This document shows, one piece after another, positions 1 to 10,800 of a stretch of DNA of 64,000 bases (its first letter is position 1; each line of letters begins with the position of its first letter). The notes beneath the pieces were generated by a model. The model worked only from the letters and a program-made list of their open reading frames with translations, was not told where the DNA came from and did not search any database. The DNA is taken from contig JAPNXP010000004.1 of the NCBI GenBank assembly GCA_028753945.1, positions 3,782,001 to 3,846,000 on the forward strand, in the 5' to 3' direction. The position numbers and the translations under genes are program-made. The stretch is from Hexactinellida sp. DTS-2022 (Eukaryota; Porifera; Hexactinellida).

Positions 1-377
1 TTCAATATTAAACAGGTGCAAAAATGTGTCCAAAAAAATGTAATTAAAAATCGTGACCCTAGGTGCACGTCTGTAACCCATGAGACACATATCCTGAAAA
101 TTTGGGCTCTTAGTTAATAATACTCTATTCTGTGGAGAGGGTACGGAAGGATAATAATAATAATAATAATAATAATAATATACCAAAGCACTAAGACCAA
201 TACTGGGCCACTATACTATAGTATAGTCGGCACAGTAATAATAATAATATTAAAGGCAGTAAGATTAGAACTGGGCCACTATACTATAGTATAGTCGGCA
301 CAGTAATAATAATAATAATAAAGGCAGTGATTCCAATACTGGGCCACTATACTATAGTATAGTCGGCACAGTAAAAA
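1..377 (+). repeat. Partial complex repeat unit (type C head) with three 35-bp palindrome cassettes
   Basis: The sequence matches the type C heads at about 48.0-48.26 kb and 57.4-57.65 kb: a 'cgtgaccc..aggtgcac' start, 'cccatgagacac', then a 'tacgga' end and a (TAA)n tract. Three cassettes with the 18-bp palindrome ACTATACTATAGTATAGT lie at 202-236, 270-304 and 338-372. Unlike the main array, no large hairpin follows the cassettes. Confidence 0.85.
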
Positions 378-417
378 GTATTTAAATTATTGAGGTTTAA
401 TTACATTTAAAAATTCG

Positions 418-512
418 TTGTCATCAAATTTAGGATAATCATCATTGTGTAACATCTAATTTAGAATAATCGCTATTGTCTTAATATCAAATTTAGAATG
501 ATCATCATTGTC
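418..512. repeat. Degenerate ~40-bp tandem repeat, about three copies
   Basis: Three successive segments share 'atcaaatttaGaataatcatcattgt' with substitutions. No coding potential is seen. Confidence 0.5.
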
Positions 513-612
513 ATAATTCCGAATAAATAGTAGGTATTGCAAACCTAGTATATTAACGTTTATTCAATGGACAGCTGATTCAAAATTATTCATAATGTGC
601 CCAAAATTAACA

Positions 613-757
613 GATTACTTATATGGAGCTCAGTTACTGGTAACTGAACTGCCATATAAGGAAATGTTTGAATTCTAAAAGACCCATAAGCTCAGAAATG
701 AAATTTAGCATAAATAAAAACTACTTCAGTTACCAGCAACTCAGCTCCATATAAGTA
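613..757. repeat. Inverted repeat, probable small MITE
   Basis: 'acttatatggagct' near 613 returns as its reverse complement 'agctccatataagt' near 744. The inner 'cagttac..gtaactg' also pairs. No target duplication was recognised. Confidence 0.45.
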
Positions 758-810
758 CAGTCCAAAATTAATTACTGTATTTTACTTCGATAACTTTTAA
801 TAAACGTTCA

Positions 811-1693
811 GCCCACAGACTCCTTTAGATAAGGACTGGAAAGTAGCGATCTCGGGGTTTTTAACTTGAGTCTGAGAGGCTCCAATTTTAAAAATTGAAA
901 AAGCATTAGATTTCCGGTTTCCAAATGTGATTTTTGGCATATAGAGGTAACCTTTGGCACCCGTCAACAATTTGAGGTTTTCACTCAAAATTTCTCACAC
1001 CTCGACAAGTTATGAAGTCATTGTCAAATTTTGAGAACCCTGAAAAGTCACTTAATCGCACATAATTCGCGCACTCTAAGTGATAAAAATCTGAAAATTT
1101 AATAGAACATGCACATTAATGATGCGGAAGCGACCTAGCAAACGAGGCGCCCTAGTCTATATAGATATAGTGTAGCGTCAATCTATATAGATATTAACAT
1201 GCTTCGCGGCAGAACCCAACCACACACCAACCGCGAAGCTGTTGGTGTATGGTTTATACACTTCTAACATTGATAATAAAGCGCAAATATGCCTAAATAG
1301 TCAAATTTAACAATGTGAAATTTTAGTGATTACGTCATCATGTGATAATGAGTAAGCATATTGGCAATCTGGTGTGACCAACGTGTCCGCATCATTAATG
1401 TACATGTTCTATTAAATTTTCAGATTTTATCTCTTAGAGGGCGCGAATTATGTGCGATTAAGTGAATTTTCAGGGTTCTCGAAATGTGACAATGACGTCA
1501 TAACTTTTCGAGGTGTGAGAAATTTTGAGTGGAAACCTCAACTTGTTGTGGCGGGTGCCAAAAGTTACCCTTATATGCCAAAAATCCCATTTGGAAACCG
1601 TCCACTTTCTTCAATCAACTCGTAACATACAAACAAATATATATATACACACACCCACATATACACCCAGGCTTGTGTTTTAATAGTATAGAT
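811..1693 (-). mobile_element. Foldback element related to the 14.8-kb foldback, with a Helitron-like 5' end
   Basis: Two arms of about 215 bp (912-1129 and 1388-1604) are imperfect reverse complements around a ~260-bp loop. The left edge (AGACTCCTTTAGAT) resembles the terminus of the foldback at 14,793. On the minus strand the right edge near 1,693 reads TCTATACTATTAAAAC, which resembles the 5' ends of the Helitron-like copies at 9.5 and 13.6 kb. The exact boundaries are uncertain and two elements may be fused. No coding sequence is seen. Confidence 0.5.
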
Positions 1694-1790
1694 TTATACT
1701 AATTTGCTAAGTAACATTAATCTCAGAGATGATACAAGATAGAAACAAACTTCCAATTTATCAATTGATACTTATGCCACATAACACCTA
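1690..1790 (-). repeat. Fragment of the complex repeat, long-arm end, minus orientation
   Basis: 'agagatgatacaagatagaa' and 'caatttatcaattgat' are the reverse complement of the long-arm end found throughout the 20-58 kb array. Confidence 0.7.
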
Positions 1791-1797
1791 GAGCACT

Positions 1798-1944
1798 GCG
1801 CGGGGCGGGTTAATAAATGCGGGTTGCGGGACTCGCACCCGCGGGTTCTTGGGTTCTTGAGTTCCGTTAGTTTTGGGTTTGGGTTTTTGGAATCTTTGGG
1901 TTCTTTGGGTTATTGGGTTCCGCGGGTTCTTGGGGGGGTCGCAA
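1798..1944. other. G-rich GGGTT-type tract
   Basis: Many GGGTT and CGGGTT words sit on the plus strand in an otherwise AT-rich region, ending in G7. The tract is capable of G-quadruplex formation. It interrupts repeat sequence on both sides, so it is probably an insertion, but clear termini were not found. Confidence 0.4.
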
Positions 1945-1980
1945 AGTTGAAACAATAGAGTTAGATTTAACAAGTTAAAT

Positions 1981-1981
<1 letters not shown>

Positions 1982-2020
<39 letters not shown>
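1982..2020. repeat. (AT)n microsatellite
   Basis: About 39 bases of uninterrupted AT dinucleotides lie inside the subrepeat zone of a complex repeat unit. Confidence 0.95.
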
Positions 2021-2022
<2 letters not shown>

Positions 2023-2508
2023 CAAGTTGAAACTATAGAAATATATTTAACACTTTAATTGAACTCAAGTGTTTGTAAACAAAGGAAATTATCACTCTAA
2101 TTGTGGAAGCTTCTGAGCCCAAACTAAAAAATCGTATAGAACTATCCGACGTAAAATTTTATGGTGAATCCAATGGTAAAAAAAAGGTCTTTAGTATCAC
2201 TGTTTTTGAGTAATGGCCCAGACAAATGTTCAAAGGTGTCAAAGTGGTATATAAAAATGGTTTATTAAAAATTTGGCTCGAGATGCACATCTGTAACAAA
2301 TGGCTAAAAATTTGAGCTCCGAGGCAATCAATATCTGGCCTGTAGAGCGGTTACGGACAAAAAAAAAAACAAAGCAGTAAGATTAGAAGTGGCCCACTAG
2401 CACTATACTATAGTATAGTATTGTCGGCACAGTAATAAAATAAAATAAAGGCATTGAGATTAGAACTGGGCCACTATTCTATAGTATAGTCGGCACAGTA
2501 AAACTAAA

Positions 2509-2567
2509 ATTACACCTGTGCCGACAGCATGTTCCTTTGAAGAAAATGCTGTCGACACAGGTGTAAT
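2509..2567. repeat. Short variant of the repeat's central hairpin
   Basis: Arms of 22 nt (ATTACACCTGTG.CGACAGCAT) pair around a 15-nt loop containing 'gttcctttga', a piece of the ~120-bp hairpin of the main array. The stem has one mismatch, so the hairpin is an internally shortened form. Confidence 0.8.
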
Positions 2568-3487
2568 ATTAGATTTTTTTGTAACGTCATCGTGACTATG
2601 AAGGAATTAAACCATTTCAGATAGGTGTTTCGGAAGGTAACGACCCTTAGTGAGTTAGAAGTTTCGTATTAGCTCACTTCATTTCAGAGATATTCTAGTT
2701 TCAGTAGAATATAATAGGTGATGAGTCAGCATTTTTTAATGTGCAGGTTGGGTTCTCACCCAACACCAACCAACTCATTCGAAATATATAATTCACAAAA
2801 TTGTAAAAACACATTTTTTGACGATGTCATCACCCTCAAGGTGTCTAGACCCATTTTTAGAGGTGTTAAGCGGCATAAGGATCAATCAATAAATTGGACT
2901 TTTGTTTCTATATTGTATCATCTCTGAGATTAATGATATTTAGCTGATTAGTATAAATAATATTAATATTATTAATAAATTAACACCAATTTCAAGGTCA
3001 ACTTACATTTATTAAACATAATTATTTGTTATAAATAGCAATTTTAAATGAATTTGGCTACCAAATTTCAATTCCGCATACTCAATGAACCCTAGACCCT
3101 TATAAACAATTGGAAGCAACTCTATATCTTAAATACAGACTGAATTAATTATAATTCATCACGTGGGTATATTATTAGTTAGTAAACAAAGGGAATTTGC
3201 AACTCAATTGTGGCACAAACGAAGCCCAATTTTAAAATTCGTGCACTGTGAAAGGATGTAGAATTAAATTCTCTATCGAATACATATAAATTGAATATTC
3301 GGGCACGATTTATTGTTCCTTTTTAACATTAAACAAGTGTAAAATGTGTCCAAAAAATCTAAAATCGTGACCCCCAGGTGCATTTGGATTCTGGTCCCCA
3401 TGAGACACCTATCCTGAAAATTTTGGCTCTTAATTAGTAAAACTCTGTTCTGTGAGAGAGGCTACGGAAGAATAACAAAGCACTGAG

Positions 3488-3593
3488 ATTAGAACGGGGG
3501 GGGGGGGGGCAATATACTATACTATAGTCGGCACAGTAATAAAGGCAGTATGATTATAACTGGGCCACTATACTATAGTATAGTCGGCACAGT
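3488..3593 (+). repeat. Two 35-bp palindrome cassettes, the first damaged
   Basis: The first cassette has lost part of its left arm next to a run of at least 14 G. The second (3,559-3,593) is intact. A (TAA) tract and type C head lie just upstream, as elsewhere. Confidence 0.75.
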
Positions 3594-3651
3594 AACAAGT
3601 GTTGCACATTCCGTAACGAAGTACGTATGTACATTGATTTTAGTTATACTA

Positions 3652-3951
3652 CAGGGATTGATACAGAAATTTTTCCTTGGGGGGGGGGACTTTCCTAGAA
3701 ACAGACTGTTCCCTTGGATAAAGGAGCAGCATATACATACATGTATAGGCCTAAATTAATGTATTTAGTTGGCATAATCATTCTATGCTTTAATCCTGTG
3801 TATATTAGCAATTACTTATCCTTTATTTAATAACTATGAGGCAAAGTTAAGCAATTCCTGGGATGGGGGCATCTTTCCTGGGGGGTGGAAAATTTTGTAG
3901 GCGGGGGGGGGGGGGAAATCCCAGGGCCCCCACCCTCTGTATTACACCCTG
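3652..3951. mobile_element. Probable hAT-like MITE, CAGGG termini
   Basis: Left end CAGGGATTGATACAGA and inverted right end CAGGGTGTAATACAGA form TIRs with a few mismatches. G runs follow the left end and C runs precede the right end. Flanks share only 'tacta', so the target duplication is poor. Confidence 0.55.
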
Positions 3952-4089
3952 TACTAGTATGCAATATCAAGTCAGTAAACGTCAACATAAAGTATAAAGT
4001 AAGTAGATAATCATCAGTGGTCAGTGGCTTGGGAGAAGAAACCAGTTATCACAGACGTTTCTGTTTCCCAGTGGCTGTCATTAGTTAAA

Positions 4090-4300
4090 ACTGCAGAAAT
4101 TTGGGTGTAAAAAAACCCGATGTCAACTGTACCTTAACCTGAGATTTTTGGACCAAAAAAAGTTTTTAAAAAAAGCCCATAGTAAAAACCCTGATGGAAT
4201 TTCAATGGTAGAAGCATTAAAAAAACGAAATGCAGCAAAAAACGTGCAAAAAACCCCAATAGTGAAAAACTGTAAAAAAACTCGATGTCGACTGTGATAA
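4090..4300. repeat. Imperfect direct repeat in an A-rich tract
   Basis: 'aaaaaaacccgatgtcaactg' near 4,108 and 'aaaaaaactcgatgtcgactg' near 4,275 bracket an A-rich stretch. No gene or element is recognised. Confidence 0.4.
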
Positions 4301-4509
4301 TATTTTTTGTAGGATATTTTGTATTGTTATTTTAATTTGATTCTACATTCAGATGAAACCACTTAATATATTTTTGGATTATCCTACATGTAAAAAGAAC
4401 CACCCAGGCCACATTATATGGTAGTAATACATAAACAAATATAATTTACAAATAATGTAATTACATGTACATATGTAAGACAATCTATGGAAATTTAAAA
4501 TTTTATTAT

Positions 4510-4654
4510 TACAGTGCAACCATGGTTAACGGAACTTCTATTATCCGACACCCCAGGCTGGCCCCAATGTTGTTCCATAAAGTAGCCCGGTAATAAAATA
4601 TTTGAACATGTTTGGCTGGTTCCAACGGGTTCGTTTGATCAAGGTTGCACTGTA
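4510..4654. mobile_element. Pogo/Tc1-mariner-like MITE with TA target duplication
   Basis: TIRs ACAGTGCAACC and GGTTGCACTGT are flanked by TA on both sides. The next bases (TGATCAA / TTAAC) diverge. The element is about 143 bp and noncoding. It lies in the intron downstream of phospholipase C exon 6. Confidence 0.8.
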
Positions 4655-4740
4655 TTCCAGCTAAGGCACATAAACAATAGGAATAATATTTATATAAGTT
4701 GAGTCTCACGAAGATAAGACAATTTAGATAAATAACTCAC

Positions 4741-4841
4741 TCGTTGAAGATTTTTACTATTTCATCTCGAGTTGAAAGTGATTCAAAAAATTGTTTGAAT
4801 TCTTCAAAGTCCAATTTTCCATTGCTATTAGCATCAAATTG
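4741..4841 (-). CDS. PLC exon 6, EF-hand 2
   Basis: 101 nt, AAATCTAG acceptor and GTGAGT donor. It encodes QFDANSNGKLDFEEFKQFFE and SLSTRDEIVKIFN. The exon ends in phase 2, so the next exon must supply one base; it is not in the window. Confidence 0.88.
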
Positions 4842-7800
4842 CTAGATTTAAAAAATAAGTTAAAAGTTACACGGTAAATCCATAAAAGTACATATAAGTA
4901 GAAAATTTAAGAGCTTTAAGCTAATTATAAATAAAAAATGGGGCGACTTAGATCCACAAGGTTGGCTTTGGCCCAATTTCCAAACTTAGCTAATGTATTC
5001 AAAACGTATATCAGGTGATTAATCAGGCTAAGGGTGATCTGAGAAATATAATTATATTTCTCTTCTGAGCATAGGAATTCAAATTTTTTATTGAAGAATA
5101 GACATGTATAATCAAAAAATAAATACCCCTTTCAAACAACAATTGGAGTATAATGATTAACTTAACATTAAAGTTATTAGCGATAATTGGATAGATAATA
5201 GACATATAAACAGACCTTAAACTGAATCCCTATTTGTTTCTTGCTAATATTAAGATTCAACGCATGCAATAGCTCTGAGCATTCTTTCTCCTCAAGAGTC
5301 CCGCTAACATCTTTGTCTGCTAATTCGAATTGCTCCTTCAGCCATCTAATTGTAAGAACAGATACTAAATTATCCAATAAAAGTTAGTAACTAAGCCAAT
5401 AAATATTACATATTAATTATCCTCAGGGTTGATAAAAATCATGATTTTTTTTAAAAAATCAAAAAAATCAGATTTTTTTTATTTAAATCAGAATTTTGAT
5501 TTTAATTGTTTTTTTTTTGCAATCTATATCACACTGGCGTATATTCTTTGGCTAATAGATTAATTACACTGTTAGTGACTCATTATCAATGTAATTTGAC
5601 TCATTATCAATGTATTTCTTTTCTTTTCGCAAAAAACAATAGACATAAAAAATCTGATTTAAATCAAAAAAGTCTTGATTTAAATCAAAAAAGTCCGACT
5701 TTTTGATTTAAATCAGACTTCTTTGATTTAAATCAGATTTTTGATTTAAATCATGATTTAAATCAATGATTTAAATCACTTGATTTAAATCAAACAACCC
5801 TGATTATCCTATTATCATTAATCTCAATCTTAATTTAATTACTTTCTGAGAAAATAGCAGGGCTTTTCACGAGTCACTTGATTGACTCGATGACTCGCGA
5901 GTCACCATGAGTCATCGAGTCAGACTCGGTGACTCGAGTCACCGAATTTTGTAAAGAGTCAATCGACTCGGTGACTCGAGTCACTGAAATTTGTCACGAG
6001 TCAATTGACTCGGTGACTCGAGTCACATGACTAGGTAGCTCATGAAAAGCCCTGGAAAATAGTAGATAGACTGCTGCACAAGGGACAAATATAATAAAAT
6101 AAATTCAATTCAAGTTTAGGATCAGAAAAATAAAGTATACAATTCGTTTTCAGTTAAAAAACCCCGAAATTTTTAGATGTTCAAAACAAAACAACAAATA
6201 CAGTAGAGCCTCTGAACAACGGACACCTTGGGACCGGAACCGTTGTCTGTTATTTAGAGGTTGCCCGCTATTTGGAGTGTCCGTTATGGGAGGCTCCACT
6301 GTATAGCAACTTAGCAGTTAAAATAAACAGATATGATAGATTGTGTGGGCATTGGTAAAACTAATGAATTGGAAGTACAGAAGAAGCCGCTTAATCGGGA
6401 CGCCTCGGGGGTAGGCGTTTAGTCCCGTTTATCCGGTTCTCCCGATTAACCGATATACAATATACAATTTGATATGAATTGATTTCCAAAGCCTCCTCCG
6501 ATTAACAGAATTTCACGATACCCGTCTCCCGATTAAGCGGCTTCCACTGTACATCAATATGTCCAATATCACTATATCCATTATGTACTCATTGTACTGT
6601 ATCAAGAACAATTGTATTGAAAAGGCTTTGAAAGGGACTGAAACAGTGTTCGTATTAACCATGTTCGTGCTAAAGAGTAAAGACTGAAGAGTTCTACTGT
6701 ATATATAGGATGAATTCGAATTTTTACTTGATTATTAACAGGGTTTTTTTTAAGATTGAGACCTTGGTGTAACTCAGCAGCGGTCTTGGTGTAACTCAAG
6801 ACTGCAGCGGCCGCGGCGGACCCGAATCGTGGTGTAACTCCCAAAAATCTTGGTACTAAATTTACACCAAGATCGGCCTTAAAAAAGCCCTGCATTATAG
6901 TTAATTTCACTATATGAGATCATAGATGGAGTAGAAAAATCGCAGAATTGTTCTGTAAACTTCTGTCACATTATAAATCTAGGAATTTTTATCATTAATT
7001 AAGATAACATTTTAATTAGAACTTAATTGTCATACATATTATCAATATTTTATTCATTTTATGACCATAACTGATTAACTAGTCTACTTTCCCCAAGATC
7101 CCCTATGATATAGCATAAACAACCAGGGGCGTCGTCAGGTTCCGCAATGTTGGGGGAGTGTCCCCCTAGATACCAATGAGGCTAATAAGTATTAGGAAGG
7201 CTGTCCCCAGTCCCCCTGTTACTTATGCCTTAGTTTTTGGAGGCGAAAAAGATGATGACATTTGTAAACTTTTAAAGATGACCTTTTTAGAAACTAATAT
7301 TGGCTACTGGAAGAATATTTTGAGTTGAATTAATACTCTGGTCAATCATCCTTGGACAATTCAGAGATTTCGATTTTTTCATTAAAAGACTATTTAATAT
7401 TTTTCATAATTATCTCCAGGGATACTTGCCAGGGTTGCCGTGGGAAGGGAATTTTCATTCCCATTCCCATCCCATTCCCACAGGATTTCTGTGGGAATTC
7501 CCATAGGATTCCCACAGGATTCCCATAGGATTCCCACAGGATTCCCACATGTGGGAATTCCCATAGGTTTCCCACAGGATTCCCACATGTGGGAATTCCC
7601 ATAGGCTAAAAAAATTTCCCATTCCCATCCCATATGGGAATTCTGTGGGAATTCCCACAGGATTCCCATACCCACGGCAACCCTGATACTTGCAAGTTGC
7701 AAATCAAGTGGTTCAATAATTTATTGGGTTGTGAGTGCATAAATGCATCTTCGAAAGATAAGAAATAAGTCACCAATTTTGGTTCGTGTGCTAAATAAAA

Positions 7801-10800
7801 CTTATTTGTAAGTCAACTAGTTATTAAATTTCAAATACACAGTCAGGTCTGCATATTATGAACAGTTTTTCGTGTGCTTAATATGAAGAACTTTTCATTA
7901 TGAACAATCCCTATAGTCCCAATTTAAAATCTTACATAGAGTTTGTATTAAGTTGAGATCGCTTATTATGAAGTCTCTCGAATATGAACACAATTTTTGA
8001 TCCCGTAAATGTTCATAATATGAACCTGACTGTATACTAAAATCTTAAATTTTTTAAAATGGGAACTGGATTTTTACAGGTTTTAGAGAACTTAAATATC
8101 TCGCTAACTATGCACTTTCTAAGAAGTTTAATATACCAAATCATAGAGGTAAATTAAATAGAAGATTGAAATTAATTTGCTTTCTTAACAAACAAATGAA
8201 ACTCTTAACCGGGAGACCCGGTGACTCGGTGACTAGGTATTGATTGAATTTAATGATCCATTTGACTAAGTGAAACGGTCCAAGGCTGGTTCACATATAA
8301 ATAAGAAATGACATATCAGTGGCCAAAATATCAACTCATTAAACAGATAATTTATTATAATTAAACTCACCTATCTCGAATAGGCTGATATTCAACGGAA
8401 CGACCTAAATAATAATTATAAAAATAAATACAAATAGATTATAGTAGTTGTACATTCAATAAATACTGAAGACTTGTAGCATAGAAATTTCAAATTTGGA
8501 ATAACACCAGTGAGTAACATTAATCCCAGGTATTAAACCAAAGCACAAGATTCATCTAGTTTAAAATATGTAATCCGTAGTACAAACTTAATTCACAATT
8601 AAGAAATCTCTATAAATCCCTTAACAAACAAGTTAACGCTACACTAAAGCATTTACACCCTTAGTGTTCTAGAATATTCTAGACAAACCCAGTTATCAAT
8701 CAAACAGTCCCAAGTTAAATATAGCTATCAATGTTGCTAGTGTACTGATGAGCTTCTTATAAAAATAAAAAAAAATTAGTAATAATTATAATTATAATTA
8801 TAATTATAATTATAATAATAATTATAAAAATTAATCGAGAATATGTTACCTCCAATAAGGGATTGAAGCAAAGTAGTCCAAGCATTTATGATTCTCATCT
8901 CTTTACATGCCATATCAAGTATTTCGTAATTAGATCCATAGATAATGGAGAAACATTGAGCATCTGAGAATTCAACACCTGCCTTGGAATTCCTAAATGA
9001 TTCTGTACTCTTCCCAGTGCGAATTTCGTGTATGCTGCTTAAGTAGACTAAGGGAAGAAATGAATAAATCAAACAATCATCAGATAATATCAATTTATAC
9101 TCAATTTAGTAAATAAAAATGATATCAATATGAGATATTAAAGTCAGCAAATTATATTAAATATACTAGTACAATTGACTTAAGTTTTAACTATTGCAAG
9201 TATGAGACCCTCGCTAATCGAAACAATTCAAATGAAAAATGAAAGAGAAAATTGTTCCGCCAAGTGAAATTCGGATCAGTGAATACAAATTTGAACAGAG
9301 TATATTTGGGTTAAGAATTGAATACATTATTGTTACGTTACTTATGTACCTACGTACCCATACACTGTCTTACTGTATACTTGTTATGATGAGGAACACA
9401 CGTTAATCCGAACACAAGACACTTAGTAAAACTAAATAGCCAACATGAATACATATTATGAAATATTTCAAATGTTGTATCTGGCCGACCCGCTGTTCCG
9501 ATTAGCGGTGGTGTAATCTATATTATTAAAACTTGATCGTTGTTTGTTTGTCCAGATTGTATTAAAGTGATGGGGGAATAGAAACCGCATTTATAATTGA
9601 GAAACTAACTTCCAGATGTTATTATAGGTAAACAAGTATGCTGAACACCAATTCCGCTTCTATAATTTCCAATATGAATATTTATAATTGTTGTTTACAA
9701 AAATAGGCAACACATTAATGAAGACTCAAAATGAACCTAGAGGCTAGTTTTAAACGGGGATAAAAGGTCAAAACAAGTACTTAAGTATGCTGATTAAGAA
9801 ATAAAAATGTAAATATTTATTGTCTATGAAAAAGCGTGACCACGTAGCGGTTGAGTTATCCGTCACAAAGCGATCGAGACCGAAGGGCTTGTTTATATAT
9901 TAAATCTAATGGGACAGGGATAACGTGAATATTGTAGGGAGTAGACACATGGAGGAAAAAATGTTAGTCTAATAACGTCAAATTATGCATCAACAAAATA
10001 GAATAAATTAGAATGAGATTGAGGAATGTTAGTAGTATGCATTGTATCGAATGAATTCATGAAACAATTACAACCTAAGTTGAGTATGTGATTCTTGAAT
10101 AATGATTCATTTTTCAAGAATTAGAACTTAGGTTTTCAGGTTATCGATAGTTCCTGTGTTAACTACTTGTTCTGAGTAAAAATTTTATACTACGGTATAT
10201 CTTCGAGAACTTTTTATATCAATATTACGAAGGCTAGTTTCTGACGGTATATTATTAAATATTCACAATTAAAAATTCACTGATTATTGACATATCATAA
10301 ATTTTTCATAGTTCAAGGCCAGTTGTTAATGAATTAGTCAACTTAGAACCAAACACAACTAATATGAATATGTAGACTGTTCGGTCCATTCAAAGTCCCA
10401 ATATTAATTAGAGACACTTTTTAGTTCAAATTTCGGACAAGTGGAATAAGTTTTCCCCTTGCAAACGCACAACAGAGACGTAACATACTTCGTGACTTGG
10501 TTGACCGCTTGTGCGAAGATTCCCAAGAAATACAGCTTAGGTCTTTGTCATAGGTGAATACCCTCATGTATTTCTTCCGATTCCTTACTTTGAAGAGTTT
10601 ACAACCCGCTTGGATTAACTCCATATCTTGATCAGCTACAAATAAATACACAAAAATTTAACTAAAGAATATAAATGCCATCAATTCAATATAGTGTCAC
10701 AAGGCTATTAAATTAGGTTGTTTAGGGTATTCATTATAACAAATTAGGCTGAATCAGATTAAAGGAGTAGTATATCGAATCTATAGTCCTGTTAAATAAA

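Larger units (their letters stand above)
1945..3600 (+). repeat. Diverged complex repeat units, plus orientation
   Basis: The modules occur in the same order as in the 20-58 kb array: 'gttgaaacaatagag..ttaacaagttaaatcaat' subrepeats, 'ttttatggtgaatccaa', 'ggcccagacaaa', a head ending 'tacgga', two palindrome cassettes (about 2,371-2,500), a hairpin, and a long arm ending 'tatcatctctgagattaatg'. A type C head follows at about 3,340-3,470. The copies are clearly older than the array copies. No gene is seen. Confidence 0.8.

Noticed and set aside
5177-5377. Stand-alone calmodulin-like EF-hand gene
   Set aside because: Splice sites and phases join this segment to PH-domain exons; the WLKEQF..ADKD context is phospholipase C.
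7390-7702. Gly/Ile/Pro repeat proteins on the minus strand
   Set aside because: All frames of a TTCCCACAGGA minisatellite inside a hAT MITE are open; not coding.
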